The notes: generated by a model not told the origin, from the letters alone. Counted from the stretch's first letter, positions 7,731 through 17,441 are shown. The stretch is DNA of 64,000 bases from Rickettsiales bacterium (GCA_027485855.1 JAIXQD010000019.1:1-64000), one strand, 5' to 3'. Program-made: numbers and translations.

Positions 7731-8762
7731 CTAGCGCATCAACCAGCTTTGCCCGGTGGGGAATTGTATGGAGCGCCAGCCCTGCCCAGCAGCGCTGACT
7801 AAAAAATGTTTCATGGCCAAATAGGCTCCATAAAGCTGCGGCGTGTGGCCAATATCATCTAAAATCATAATGCCTTTTGGGTGCATCAGCGGCGCCAGTC
7901 GCTGCAAGGCCGCAAGCGTCGCCTCGTAGAGGTCAACATCGATATGGGCCACGCTGATTTTTTGCAAAGCCTTTGGCAGTGGGTCGGTAATGATATTCGC
8001 TTGCACCACCTCAACTTGCGGGTAGCTGGCAAAAAGCTGGCGCACGGCGGGCAAATCATGGTTGATGAACTTGCCGCGCCAGGCCGCATCGGCGCTTTCT
8101 TGGGCCTCGTCATAATCCATCGGCGCAAAAATATCGATAAGCCAGATGGGCCGCGCATCCGCACGCGCCACCAAATAACGCGCGGCCATTTCGGCACGAG
8201 AGCCTTTAAACACACCTACCTCAACATAATCACCATCTAGCTCACGGGTTAAATCCAGTGCTTGGAAAATATTCTCAGTGTCGGCCACATCAAAGTGCGG
8301 GTCGAACGCCTCGGCCATTTTGACTTTTAAAATTTTACGCGCCAGCGCTTGCCGATGAAAATAACGCGCGGCAGGCATGCGCTGCCTAAATGGCTCGACG
8401 CCAAAATAGCTGCCGCCCCGCGCCATCAACTGCTCGATTATCGCCTGCATGCTATCGTCATATTGTGCGGCCAGCACAAAAACATAAGCGCTTAAATCGC
8501 CGGCGGGCAGCGTTTGCATTTGCGGCGCTGGTAAAAGCTCGCTGGGCAAGAGCTCATCCACCAACAAACGCGCCTCACGCTCGGGGAAAAACCGACGGGC
8601 TTTTTGCACACTGCCAATCAGTGACGCGAGCGAAAAACGGCTCACCGTTAAGCTATCGCCGCAATACCATTGGCGCGAATTATAGTGCTCGAATTGCTCC
8701 CACCACGCTTCGTCGGCAAATTGAATGGTCACGCAGCCTGCTTTCTTGTTTGAATAGGTCAA
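7731..8762 (-). CDS. TylF/MycF-family SAM-dependent methyltransferase
   Basis: 343 residues. The C-terminal 200 residues carry the TylF-type fold: SAM-binding DYVEVGVFKGSRAEMAARYL near residue 175, WLIDIF near 205, the acidic AHIDVDLYEATLAAL near 270, and the metal/substrate segment MILDDIGHTPQLYGAYLAMKHF near 298-320. Family members O-methylate sugars of natural products or surface glycans; the substrate here is unknown. The N-terminal 150 residues are not recognised. The longest frame starts at a TTG (8762); a GTG at 8732 is an alternative, so the start is uncertain. Shares its 5' side with the divergent patatin gene. Confidence 0.8.
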   Translation of the reverse strand: MTYSNKKAGCVTIQFADEAWWEQFEHYNSRQWYCGDSLTVSRFSLASLIGSVQKARRFFPEREARLLVDELLPSELLPAPQMQTLPAGDLSAYVFVLAAQYDDSMQAIIEQLMARGGSYFGVEPFRQRMPAARYFHRQALARKILKVKMAEAFDPHFDVADTENIFQALDLTRELDGDYVEVGVFKGSRAEMAARYLVARADARPIWLIDIFAPMDYDEAQESADAAWRGKFINHDLPAVRQLFASYPQVEVVQANIITDPLPKALQKISVAHIDVDLYEATLAALQRLAPLMHPKGIMILDDIGHTPQLYGAYLAMKHFLVSAAGQGWRSIQFPTGQSWLMR

Positions 8763-8901
8763 ACTGAACCGATTCTGTTTTTTTATTTAGTTTTAGTTTT
8801 GGCATTTTCTGCTTGAGTTATGCGCATGCCCCTGCTTTATTAATCACAGCATTATTCATGCCTTTTTGTGCGCCGCAGCATAATTTTATTTCAATGAGCC
8901 G

Positions 8902-9924
8902 ATGAAAACAGACACTTCCCACAAACCTAAGATATTGCTGGCGTTGCAGGGCGGTGGGGCGTGGGGCGCGTTTACCTGGGGCGTGTTGGACTGGCTGCTC
9001 GAGCATGACGCCGTAGAAATTATCGGCATCAGTGGTGCATCGGCTGGCGCCACTAATGGCGCGGCACTGGCCTATGGCGGCGGCAATAATAAAATCGCCC
9101 GTGACACACTAAAAGCCTTATGGCAAGGCGTGATAGCTGGCGGCAAATATGGCCCGTTCGATCATCGCTATGGCGCCAACTTGCCGCATGCCGTATGGCA
9201 GCAAAATTGGAGCAATCTGTGGCTGGATAGCCCCATTGAGCAATGGCACCCCAATGGGCATAACCCGCTGTTGGCCATCTTGCAAAAAGCCATGCCCGAT
9301 GCAGCGCGTTTTTCGGCCCCACAGGCGCCCACATTACTGATCAGCACGCTGGCCGCCAAAAGCGGCGAGGAAGTTATCTTTACCGGCAAGGCACTGACAC
9401 ATCAAACGCTGGCAGCATCGGCCTGTTTGCCGCCCCTCACCCCGCTGGTTAAAATAAACGATGAAGCGCATTTGGATGGTGGCTTTATCAGCAACCCGCC
9501 CTTGCTGCCGCTCTTGGCCGAGTGCCCCAATATTGATGATGTGCTGGTTATTCGGCTTAACCCAAGCCAGCATCGCGATAACCCCAAAACTTTGGCACAG
9601 GTGCAGCAACGTTTTGAGCAAAGCTTGCTGAATAGCGCCCTGCGGCAAGAGATGCTGGCCATGCAGCAGCAATATCCACAAAAGCGCCTGCACCAAATTG
9701 CCTTTGAGCCGCCACAGCATTGGGATCTGAGCAGCAAGCGCAATGTCAATCAGGCCCATATTATGGATTTATATAGCCGTGGTCGGGCGGCAGCCGCGCA
9801 ATGGTGGGCGGCAAATGGCCACACGCTTGGCCAACAAAGCAGCTATGTGGCACCCAGTGCAAAAATTATCCGCAGCAGCAATATGGCTAAGCCAAAAGCC
9901 AACCCCAAAACGCCCGCACCCTAA
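8902..9924 (+). CDS. Patatin-like phospholipase
   Basis: 340-residue serine acyl hydrolase with a Ser-Asp dyad. The oxyanion-hole motif GGGAWGAFTWGVLDWL lies near residues 17-32, the nucleophile elbow GASAG near 46 and the catalytic Asp in HLDGGF near 190. No signal peptide. Probably hydrolyses membrane lipids or another acyl ester; substrate not predictable. The start at 8902 follows the initial basic MKTDTSHKPK before the first strand. It stops one base before the end of the convergent DUF2807 gene. A second patatin lies at 55293-56432, sharing the GAFTWGVLD motif, so the two are paralogues. Confidence 0.9.
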   Translation: MKTDTSHKPKILLALQGGGAWGAFTWGVLDWLLEHDAVEIIGISGASAGATNGAALAYGGGNNKIARDTLKALWQGVIAGGKYGPFDHRYGANLPHAVWQQNWSNLWLDSPIEQWHPNGHNPLLAILQKAMPDAARFSAPQAPTLLISTLAAKSGEEVIFTGKALTHQTLAASACLPPLTPLVKINDEAHLDGGFISNPPLLPLLAECPNIDDVLVIRLNPSQHRDNPKTLAQVQQRFEQSLLNSALRQEMLAMQQQYPQKRLHQIAFEPPQHWDLSSKRNVNQAHIMDLYSRGRAAAAQWWAANGHTLGQQSSYVAPSAKIIRSSNMAKPKANPKTPAP

Positions 9925-10665
9925 TTAGCCAAGCTTAATGCTGGCCTGACCCGATTTTTGATTTGTGCGCTCGCCCGCAATATTGCCACGATGGGTAATT
10001 TCAGACCGGTCAGAAGCAATGGCGACATAATTGCCCGCAACATCGCCTATGGTTTTGGCCTCGGCTTGGCCTGCAGCCTCAATTTTAACATGGCCAAAAT
10101 CGCCCGTGGCGGTTAGCTCGGCCTGACCACACATTCTAACATGGACACGCTCTTCAAGGTCGGTGCGGCTGATTGCTGCATTAAGCTCGGCCTGACCGCT
10201 TAGATTAGCATGAAGCCTGCCTGTATTTAATTTAAGCGTGGCCAAACCAGACAGAGTAATGTTGGCATAACTGCACCTTGGCTCTATCTCGATTGCTGAT
10301 TGCTCCGAAGTTTTTAGTTGTAGCGAGTCCATATCAGGCACGGTGATACGCAAACGCGGATAACGTCGCACGGGGTCACGGCCATCATTAGTATAAAAGT
10401 TATCACTAACAGATAGGCCGTCCGCAAATTGAATATGATCTAAGCGCGGCGCTCCAACAACAACAAAACGTTGAGCAGCTTCAATACTAAAATCATTGGC
10501 CTTCACAGCATCAATCTCAATAATGACATCTTTGCCGCTCCCCTGTTGCACCAAAATATGGGTGGGGCCAAAAAGCGCAAGAAATGGCTTGCCCGCAACA
10601 GAGATAACTTCAGTGCGGTTGGCTTTAAAATCGGCGAAAATGGTTCTTACAGACATTACAGACAT
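9925..10665 (-). CDS. DUF2807-like (head GIN domain) protein, copy A
   Basis: 246 residues. The second half is a repetitive beta pattern with recurring SGQAEL / CGQAEL / AAGQAEA steps about 20 residues apart, as in DUF2807 (putative auto-transporter adhesin head GIN) beta-helices. Unlike many members it lacks a signal peptide, so it may be cytoplasmic. It is a diverged copy of the next gene upstream, and the last 20 residues (NIAGERTNQKSGQASIKLG) are identical between the two. The start has a duplicated ATGTCTGTA. Several repeat glycines have changed (SDRSE for SGQSE, SGLAT for SGQAE), suggesting drift. Function unknown. Confidence 0.8.
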   Translation of the reverse strand: MSVMSVRTIFADFKANRTEVISVAGKPFLALFGPTHILVQQGSGKDVIIEIDAVKANDFSIEAAQRFVVVGAPRLDHIQFADGLSVSDNFYTNDGRDPVRRYPRLRITVPDMDSLQLKTSEQSAIEIEPRCSYANITLSGLATLKLNTGRLHANLSGQAELNAAISRTDLEERVHVRMCGQAELTATGDFGHVKIEAAGQAEAKTIGDVAGNYVAIASDRSEITHRGNIAGERTNQKSGQASIKLG

Positions 10666-10766
10666 AGTTTATCTCTTTTGGATTAGGCTTTTTTCTAACA
10701 CCACATTAGCCCAACAGTAAGAAAGTAATTAGAAAAATTAACCGAAGCCCGTTAAGCCCAAAACCC

Positions 10767-10841
10767 AACCAAACGCGGCGGCATGCTCAACCAGCAGCTA
10801 CATGGTGGGGACAAAGCCATTGGCTTAAAAGGGGTCTTTAG
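10767..10841 (-). pseudogene. Relict copy of the 3' end of the nitronate-monooxygenase-like gene
   Basis: This 75-base stretch aligns with 11736-11810, the last codons of the 11734-13131 gene, with roughly ten mismatches and no gap, including the shared run CATGGTGGGG. It ends exactly where the DUF2807 copy B stop codon begins. It marks the junction of a tandem duplication of [gene 3' end + DUF2807]. Confidence 0.85.
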
Positions 10842-11602
10842 CCAAGCTTAATGCTGGCCTGACCCGATTTTTGATTTGTGCGCTCGCCCGCAATATTGCC
10901 GCGATGGGTAATTTCAGACTGGCCAGAAGCAATGGCGACATAATTGCCCGCAACATCGCCCTCGGTTGTGGCCTCGGCTTGGCCAGAGGCTACAATTTTA
11001 ACATGGCCAAAATCACCCGTGGCTTTTAGCTCGGACTGGCCAGACATTTTTATGGCGACAATTTCTTTCAGGGCCGTGCGGCTGATGGCCAAATTAAGCT
11101 CGGACTGACCGCTTATTTCAGCATTAAGCAAGCAGGTGCTGAGTGTGGCCTCGGCTTGGCCAGACAGGATGACAGTGCCGCCATAAACCTCGGGCTGGAT
11201 TTCAACTTTTGACTGTGCCGAAGTATTTAAGCCAAGGCCATCTATATTTGGCACGGTAATGCGCAGGCGTGGGTAACGCTGCTCGGGGTCATTTTTCTGC
11301 TGCACACCATTCATTATCACTGTGCCATTATTGATATAAACATTACCGCCCACAATCGAACCACCGGTTAGCCCACGCGATGGCAAGGGTGGCGCCACCA
11401 CCGCAATCGAACTAAGTGATTGTTGAGCAATTGAAAACTCATCGGCCTTGGCGGCATCAATCTCGATAATCACATCGGGGCCGCTGCCCTGTTGCACCAA
11501 AATATGCGCAGGCCCAAAAAGCCCCAGAAAAGGTTTATCCACAACGGCAATAACTTCAGTGCGGTTGGCATTAAAATCGGCGAAAATGGCTTTTACAGAC
11601 AT
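10838..11602 (-). CDS. DUF2807-like (head GIN domain) protein, copy B
   Basis: 254 residues, same architecture as copy A: an N-terminal globular part (MSVKAIFADFNANRTEVIAV), a variable stretch near 70-110 with a Gly/Asn-rich GGSIVGGNVYINNG loop absent from copy A, then a beta-helix-like region with regular SGQ(A/S)E(A/L) steps to the C-terminus. The repeats are better preserved than in copy A. No signal peptide. It follows the nitronate-monooxygenase-like gene by 131 bases on the same strand. Function unknown; a structural or polymer-forming role is only a guess. Confidence 0.82.
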   Translation of the reverse strand: MSVKAIFADFNANRTEVIAVVDKPFLGLFGPAHILVQQGSGPDVIIEIDAAKADEFSIAQQSLSSIAVVAPPLPSRGLTGGSIVGGNVYINNGTVIMNGVQQKNDPEQRYPRLRITVPNIDGLGLNTSAQSKVEIQPEVYGGTVILSGQAEATLSTCLLNAEISGQSELNLAISRTALKEIVAIKMSGQSELKATGDFGHVKIVASGQAEATTEGDVAGNYVAIASGQSEITHRGNIAGERTNQKSGQASIKLG

Positions 11603-11733
11603 AGCTTAGCTCTTTTGGGTTAGGTGTTTTTTCCAACCTCACCCTAGCCCAATAGGACGAAAGTAATTAACAAAAAGTGCGCCAAGAAACTTAATAAGCC
11701 GGCCTTTAACTACTGGGTCTTAACTAATGGGCA

Positions 11734-13131
11734 TTAACCAAACGCCGCAATCCGCTCAACCAGCTGCTGCATGGTGGGGATAAAGCCATTGGCATAAAAC
11801 GGGTCTTTGGCAAAGCGAAAGGCGTTATGGCCAGCAAACATCAACTGCTCATCCACCCGTGCGCCATGGCTGATATTTTGCAGTGTTTTCTGAATGCAAT
11901 AGCTGCGCGGGTCGGCTTTGCGGCCGGTGCTGCCATCGCCATGCTGCGACCAGTTAGAAAAATTACAAGCCGATAAACAACCCATGCAGTTAATTTGGTC
12001 GGTGACAATAATATCGCCGCGCTCGGGCGTGACAAAAATAAGCGTGTTATCAGGGGTGCGCATGGGCATAGTAAAGCCCTGCGCGAGCCAGCCCTCGGCC
12101 AAGGTTTTGTCGTGCGCCGTCACAAACACCTCACGGCCACGCGGCGGCAAGGCCAAGGGCACATCATGCTCGCCCACTGGCTGGCTTTGAAACGGAATCT
12201 GCCGCGCCGAACGCTCATATAGCTCTTGCATGAAGGGGTTACGCACCGCCGAGGAATAAAAACCTGTGGGCGAAAATTTATTCAGCGCCACATCGCCCTC
12301 TTTAAGCGTGAGCAAGCGTTTTTTCCACTCATCCGAGATGGGGCTTTCTTGCGTCAACAAGGGCCGTGTACCAAACTGAAAGGCAATGGGGCCAAGCTCG
12401 GGGTTATCCAGCCAATCGCGCCAATCAGCCAGGCTCCACACGCCGCCCGCCATAATAATAGGGATGTTGCCAAGGCCAAAGCTGGCCATCATCTCGCGTA
12501 AGGCCTTCACCCGCGCATAGGGGGCCTCGGGCTTGAGCGGGTCCTCGCTGTTGGAAAGGCCATTATGGCCGCCGGCCAGCCACGGGTCTTCATAAACGAC
12601 CGCACCCAAAAGCTGCGGAAACTTATGATAAGCCCGCAACCACAAAGCGCGAAAAGCCCGCGCCGATGACACAATCGGATAATAAAAAACATTATAGCGC
12701 GAGCAAATTTCAGCAATACGGTACGGCATGCCAGCGCCACAGGTAACGCCATGCACAATGCCTTGCGCCTGCGACAACACGCCCTCTAAGATGCGCTCAG
12801 CGCCGCCCATCTCCCACAACACATTCATGTGCACACGGCCATTATTACCGCGCCGCTCATGCGCCACCCGCGCCTGATAAAGCCCGCCCGAAATGGCATA
12901 GGCAATCAGCTCTTCATGGCGCTCGCGCCTTGTGGTGCCATGATAAATTTGTGGAATGATGTTGCCGTTGGCGTCTTTGGTGTCGGCATTCACGCCCGAA
13001 AAAGTGCCAACGCCGCCGGCGGCCGCCCAAGCGCCCGAGCTTTCACCATTCGAGACAGACACGCCTTTGCCGCCCTCAACCAGAGGTAACACTTCAGCGC
13101 CAGACATAAAAATTGGGTTTAAACTGCTCAT
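11734..13131 (-). CDS. Nitronate monooxygenase-like FMN TIM-barrel protein
   Basis: 465 residues, longer than the roughly 330-380 of typical nitronate monooxygenases. TIM-barrel elements are visible: AAAGGVGTFSG near residue 37, HGVTCGAGMP near 128, the IPIIMAGGVWS phosphate-binding strand near 225 and AFQFGTRPLLTQES near 252. The family oxidises alkyl nitronates with FMN. The C-terminal third adds a Cys-rich segment, CMGCLSACNFSNW plus a later YCIQKTL, that could hold a metal cluster, suggesting a subfamily with another activity. GAGG lies just before the ATG at 13131. Followed by DUF2807 copy B; a fragment of its 3' end reappears at 10767-10841. Confidence 0.85.
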   Translation of the reverse strand: MSSLNPIFMSGAEVLPLVEGGKGVSVSNGESSGAWAAAGGVGTFSGVNADTKDANGNIIPQIYHGTTRRERHEELIAYAISGGLYQARVAHERRGNNGRVHMNVLWEMGGAERILEGVLSQAQGIVHGVTCGAGMPYRIAEICSRYNVFYYPIVSSARAFRALWLRAYHKFPQLLGAVVYEDPWLAGGHNGLSNSEDPLKPEAPYARVKALREMMASFGLGNIPIIMAGGVWSLADWRDWLDNPELGPIAFQFGTRPLLTQESPISDEWKKRLLTLKEGDVALNKFSPTGFYSSAVRNPFMQELYERSARQIPFQSQPVGEHDVPLALPPRGREVFVTAHDKTLAEGWLAQGFTMPMRTPDNTLIFVTPERGDIIVTDQINCMGCLSACNFSNWSQHGDGSTGRKADPRSYCIQKTLQNISHGARVDEQLMFAGHNAFRFAKDPFYANGFIPTMQQLVERIAAFG

Positions 13132-13258
13132 TGGGCCTCACATAAATTCGCACCCCTTTATGCCCGATTTTGGCCATAAAAAAAAGTGCTGATTAGGCTT
13201 TGATTTAATTAGATTTAATCGCTTGCGCCTGCGCAAAAACGGTTTTAGCCTTTTACTC

Positions 13259-14212
13259 ATGAAACATCTGCCGATTGACGCCATAAAAAATAATTACCGC
13301 GCCTCAAGCTATGACCCACGCTTTACCGCCGATTTTGGCAGCATGATTGATGTGTCTGAAGGTCAGATGCTCTATCATTTGGCCAGTGAATATTATCTTG
13401 GCCTTGGTGAGATTGTTGAACTTGGCACATTTGCTGGCGCCAGCAGTGCCGTTTTGGCCGATGGGCTAAAACACAACAAAAACCTGCCGCAAGAGCTGTG
13501 CCAGCAAAGGCTGCATTGCTATGACAGCTATGTTTACCAAAATAACCCGATGGATCGGTTTTTTATAAAATCGCGCTGGGCCGAATTGGTAAAAAGCAAA
13601 AAAGACGGCGATAGTTTTTTAGATATTTTTGACGCCAACCTTGCGCCATGGGCAGAGTTTTTGCAGCGTGAGGCGGGCGACATTACCCAAACGCAGTGGT
13701 GCCGCAAACCCATCGAGATTTTATTTATTGATTTGGCTTTTCGCGCGCCGATGTTTAGCAAAATAGTGGCTGAGTTTTTCCCCTGTCTTATGCCGGGGCA
13801 CAGCGTGGTGGCCCACCAAGATTATGGCTATGTTTATCCATGGCTGATTTATGGCATGGAATATTTGGACTGCTTCAGATTGGTTGATTACGGCGTGAGC
13901 AGCACGGCGCTCTTTGCGCTTGAAAGCCCCCTGCCACAAAACAAACTCACCGACCTTATCGAAAACCGCTTAAGCATCAGCGACAAACTGGCCTTGCTTG
14001 ACCGCGCCCTCACCCGCCTTGATGGCCAAAGCCTGCTCAATGCCAAAGCCAGCCGCGCAGTGTTTTTGGCTTATGCGCAAGGGCTTGATGCGGCTAACGC
14101 CGAACTCGCGGCGCTGGCAGCCATCGACCCCGAAAACCGCCTGACGCAATCGCGGCTTGATGGCGCGCGCGCACTGATTGAAATCAATATCGGCAAATCC
14201 GCCTATTTATAG
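13259..14212 (+). CDS. Class I SAM-dependent methyltransferase-like protein
   Basis: About 317 residues. A SAM-binding loop is seen at EIVELGTFAGASSAVLADG near residue 47, an acidic strand (EILFIDLAF) near 148 and VVAHQDYGYVYPW near 180, in the order of cephalosporin-hydroxylase/macrocin-type methyltransferases. The C-terminal 80 residues are helical (ANAELAALAAIDPENRLTQ). The start is uncertain: the ATG at 13259 has no good ribosome-binding site and a TTG at 13223 is in frame. The next gene follows after 9 bases, so the pair is an operon. Substrate unknown; the setting suggests glycan or small-molecule methylation. Confidence 0.7.
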   Translation: MKHLPIDAIKNNYRASSYDPRFTADFGSMIDVSEGQMLYHLASEYYLGLGEIVELGTFAGASSAVLADGLKHNKNLPQELCQQRLHCYDSYVYQNNPMDRFFIKSRWAELVKSKKDGDSFLDIFDANLAPWAEFLQREAGDITQTQWCRKPIEILFIDLAFRAPMFSKIVAEFFPCLMPGHSVVAHQDYGYVYPWLIYGMEYLDCFRLVDYGVSSTALFALESPLPQNKLTDLIENRLSISDKLALLDRALTRLDGQSLLNAKASRAVFLAYAQGLDAANAELAALAAIDPENRLTQSRLDGARALIEINIGKSAYL

Positions 14213-14221
14213 GAAGCCTCA

Positions 14222-15208
14222 ATGCCGCTTGATGTTAGCATTCTAGAAGAAGATAATTTTGCGGATACCCCTTGGCCTTATCTTGCTCAAGCTTATGATT
14301 TAAGCCGCCGTCAACTTTACAAAAAATTAGGGCATCAGTGGAAGCTTAATCCAGAGCGCAATAACGGCTTGTTTCGCAATTGTGCCGCACCTTTCTTTAC
14401 CCCCGCTGCTAATGGCTCAGGTCACCAGACAAAAGCTAAAAAGCCCATAGCCATTGCCGAACTCGGCTGCGGGAAATATTCGCCATTTGGGATTGCCGCG
14501 CAGTATTTTTTAAACGGCGTAGATCATGTATATGCCTGCGATTTTTTTATAGAGCCAGCCTTGCCTGAGCTGGCCGCGCGCGATATTTATGAGCTAGCCG
14601 CTCGGGCCAGCCTATTTCCTGAACAATATGTTTGGCACAACACCCAAGCCGCACGCACAGCACTACGCCAACGAATAAAGCGCCTGCCGCTTAAAGCCCT
14701 TGAACAGGGCGATTGGGATGTTTTTAAACATGCTGATAGCCCACTGCGCTATTTTACTATTGATGAAGCCCGCAGCGCACTTAAGCCAAATAGCTTAAAC
14801 TACATTTATTCGGTTGCCGTCATTGAACATATTCGCGACCTCGATACTGAATTGCAATTCTATTTCAACCTGCTGCGACAAGGCAGCAAAATGAAAATGC
14901 TGGCCGGCATTGAAGATCATCGTTTTTTGGATGGACAAGCCGATATGAAGCCATGGAGCTACATGATTGATGGCAATTATGGCGCGCAGGCCAACTTACG
15001 CGCCGACATATGGGTGAATGGTCTACGCCCCAGTCAAATTTTAGCTAAACTCAAAAATGCTGGCTTTGAGTTATTAGAACAAAAAAGCAGGGAGATTTAC
15101 CCCAATATCCCAGACAATCTTGCACAATTGGTGCGACCAGAATTTGCCGCACTGCCTGAAAGCGATTTACGCACAAATCATTTTGATTTTGTAGTGCTCA
15201 AGCCATAA
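14222..15208 (+). CDS. SAM-dependent methyltransferase-like protein
   Basis: 328 residues, with an AGGAAG ribosome-binding site before the ATG. A methyltransferase motif I is seen at AIAELGCGKYSPFGIAAQ near residues 79-96, a strand-2 YACDFF near 107, and YIYSVAVIEHIRDLD near 200 looks like the post-motif region of class I enzymes. The N-terminus (PWPYLAQAYDLSRRQLYKKLG) is helical. It lies 9 bases after another methyltransferase-like gene and before a shared terminator. Substrate unknown. It is more AT-rich than the surrounding housekeeping genes, a mild hint of different origin. Confidence 0.7.
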   Translation: MPLDVSILEEDNFADTPWPYLAQAYDLSRRQLYKKLGHQWKLNPERNNGLFRNCAAPFFTPAANGSGHQTKAKKPIAIAELGCGKYSPFGIAAQYFLNGVDHVYACDFFIEPALPELAARDIYELAARASLFPEQYVWHNTQAARTALRQRIKRLPLKALEQGDWDVFKHADSPLRYFTIDEARSALKPNSLNYIYSVAVIEHIRDLDTELQFYFNLLRQGSKMKMLAGIEDHRFLDGQADMKPWSYMIDGNYGAQANLRADIWVNGLRPSQILAKLKNAGFELLEQKSREIYPNIPDNLAQLVRPEFAALPESDLRTNHFDFVVLKP

Positions 15209-15209
15209 A

Positions 15210-15237
15210 AAAGCCCCGCACTTGCGCGCGGGGCTTT
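15210..15237. terminator. Bidirectional intrinsic terminator
   Basis: Perfect 10-bp stem AAAGCCCCGC / GCGGGGCTTT with an 8-base loop, between the methyltransferase pair and the convergent pnp. Confidence 0.85.
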
Positions 15238-15257
15238 AATATTAGCCAGTCCAGTTT

Positions 15258-17372
15258 TTAGCTGGCTTTTTTGCTCAGATCTTCACCCGTGGCTTGGTCA
15301 ACGGCTTTCATCGACAATTTAATTTTGCCGCGATCATCGAAGCCCACCACTTTCACGCGCACTTCATCGCCTTCCTTGACCACATCGGTGGTTTTGGCCA
15401 CGCGCTGCATTGAAAGCTCAGAGATATGCACCAGACCATCTTTCGCGCCAAGGAAGTTGACAAACGCGCCGAAATCGACGGTTTTAACCACCTTGCCCTT
15501 ATAGATACGGCCCAGCTCTGGCTCGGCCGCGATGCCTTGAATCCAATCCATCGCCATTTGTGCTTTTTCAGGATCGGTGGATGCCACGCGAATGGTGCCA
15601 TCATCTTCAATGTCAATCTTACAGCCGGTTTTCTCGACAATTTCACGAATGACCTTGCCGCCTGTGCCAATCACTTCACGGATTTTATCCTTATTGATGT
15701 GAATGGTGCTGATGCGTGGGGCATTGGCACTCACCTCACCGCGCGCGCTGCTCATGGCTTTGCTCATCTCGCCTAAAATATGCAAGCGGCCATCTTTAGC
15801 TTGTGCCAAGGCTTGCTGCATAATGGCAAAATTGATCGAGGTGATTTTAAGGTCCATCTGCAAAGCGGTGACGCCCTGCTCGGTGCCCGCCACTTTGAAA
15901 TCCATATCACCAAGATGATCTTCATCACCAAGGATATCGGACAGAACCGCAAAGCCGCTATCTTCCTTGATCAGGCCCATGGCAATGCCGGCAATGGGAC
16001 GCGCTAAAGGCACGCCTGCATCCATTAATGCCAGCGAGCTGCCGCAGACAGTGGCCATCGAGCTTGAGCCATTGGACTCAAGAATTTCGGACACCACGCG
16101 CATGGTGTAAGGGAATTTATCCTTACCGGGCAGCAACGGATGAATCGAGCGCCACGCCAGCTTGCCGTGACCAATCTCACGGCGACCGGGTGAACCCATG
16201 CGGCCCGTCTCGCCCACCGAAAAGGGCGGGAAGTTATAATGCAGCATGAAGTTTTCGTGATATTCGCCGGTGAGTGCGTCAATGGTTTGCTCATCATCGC
16301 CCGTGCCCAACGTGGCCACCACCAGCGCTTGCGTTTCACCACGGGTAAAGAGTGCCGAACCATGGGTGCGCGGTAGCACGCCCACTTCAGCGACAATGTT
16401 ACGAATGGTTTTGGTATCGCGGCCATCAATACGTTTGCCTGTCGCCAAAATATTGCCACGCACGATTTGCGCTTCTACTTCCTTAAATTGCTTCATGAGG
16501 AAGACGGCATCAACTTCGCTGGCGGGAATAGCCGCCGCAACCTTATCGCGCAAAGCATCAACCGCGCTGTAACGCTGCTGTTTTTCTGTGATGGCATAGG
16601 CTTTGGACAAATCGGCGCCAACCATATCTTTGATACGCTTTTGCGTGGCGTCTTTATCGTAAGCGCTTTTGGGCAATTCACGCGGCTCTTTGGCGCACAT
16701 TTCAGCAAGGCCAATGATAAGATTAATCACCGCCTGATATTGCTCATGACCAAATTTAACCGCCGCCAGCATTTGCTCTTCGCTCAGCTCTTTGGCTTCC
16801 GATTCAACCATCAACACGCCTTCTTGCGTGCCGGCCACCACTAAATCAAGGTCGCTGCCCTCGATATCGTTAATGCCCGGATTAAGCACCAACTGGCCGC
16901 CCATATAACCCACGCGGGCAGCACCCAATGGCCCCATAAACGGAATGCCCGATAAGGTCAGTGCAGCCGAGGCACCAATCATGGCCACAATATCGGCGCT
17001 GTTATCAAGATCATGGCTGAGCAAAGTGCACACCACTTGTGTTTCACAATAATAGCCCTCTGGGAAAAGCGGGCGAATGGGCCGATCAATGAGGCGGCTG
17101 GTCAGTGTTTCAGATTCACTGGGACGACCTTCACGCTTGAAAAAACCACCCGGAATTTTACCAGCGGCAAAAGCCTTCTCTTGGTAATTCACCGTAAGGG
17201 GGAAAAAATCTACGCCATCGCGGGCCTTTCTTTCGCCGACAACGGTGCACAGCACTGTGGTTTCGCCCAAAGTGGCAACCACGGCGGCATCGGCTTGGCG
17301 GGCCATTTTGCCTGTTTCCAGCACCAAAGTGCGACCGCCCCATTCCATTTCTTTACGATAAACTTTAAACAT
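15258..17372 (-). CDS. pnp: Polyribonucleotide nucleotidyltransferase (PNPase)
   Basis: Phosphorolytic 3'-5' exoribonuclease of RNA decay, probably acting with RNase E in the degradosome. 704 residues. Two RNase PH domains are seen (first near 10-215, with [25 protein letters not shown]; second near 310-540, with [16 protein letters not shown] and the metal-binding [18 protein letters not shown]), then a KH domain ([15 protein letters not shown] near 560) and an S1 domain ([28 protein letters not shown] near 625). The ATG at 17372 has AGGA upstream; the GTG one codon earlier is rejected. Last gene of the rimP-pnp cluster; a leader hairpin precedes it. Confidence 0.98.
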   Translation of the reverse strand: MFKVYRKEMEWGGRTLVLETGKMARQADAAVVATLGETTVLCTVVGERKARDGVDFFPLTVNYQEKAFAAGKIPGGFFKREGRPSESETLTSRLIDRPIRPLFPEGYYCETQVVCTLLSHDLDNSADIVAMIGASAALTLSGIPFMGPLGAARVGYMGGQLVLNPGINDIEGSDLDLVVAGTQEGVLMVESEAKELSEEQMLAAVKFGHEQYQAVINLIIGLAEMCAKEPRELPKSAYDKDATQKRIKDMVGADLSKAYAITEKQQRYSAVDALRDKVAAAIPASEVDAVFLMKQFKEVEAQIVRGNILATGKRIDGRDTKTIRNIVAEVGVLPRTHGSALFTRGETQALVVATLGTGDDEQTIDALTGEYHENFMLHYNFPPFSVGETGRMGSPGRREIGHGKLAWRSIHPLLPGKDKFPYTMRVVSEILESNGSSSMATVCGSSLALMDAGVPLARPIAGIAMGLIKEDSGFAVLSDILGDEDHLGDMDFKVAGTEQGVTALQMDLKITSINFAIMQQALAQAKDGRLHILGEMSKAMSSARGEVSANAPRISTIHINKDKIREVIGTGGKVIREIVEKTGCKIDIEDDGTIRVASTDPEKAQMAMDWIQGIAAEPELGRIYKGKVVKTVDFGAFVNFLGAKDGLVHISELSMQRVAKTTDVVKEGDEVRVKVVGFDDRGKIKLSMKAVDQATGEDLSKKAS

Positions 17373-17408
17373 CACATCCTACTTTCTTTTGGCTACTTCC
17401 TTTTGTGC

Positions 17409-17441
17409 GATAGGCAACAACCCCATGTCGTTGCAACTATC
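17409..17441 (-). other. Stem-loop in the pnp leader
   Basis: GATAG pairs with CTATC, and CAAC with GTTG closer to the loop, about 40 bases before the pnp start. In E. coli a leader stem cut by RNase III mediates PNPase autoregulation; a similar role here is inferred from position only. Confidence 0.4.

Noticed and set aside
7731..8762. TylF-like methyltransferase as a graspetide tailoring enzyme
   Set aside because: It is on the other strand, separated by two genes and a terminator; nothing links it to the precursor.
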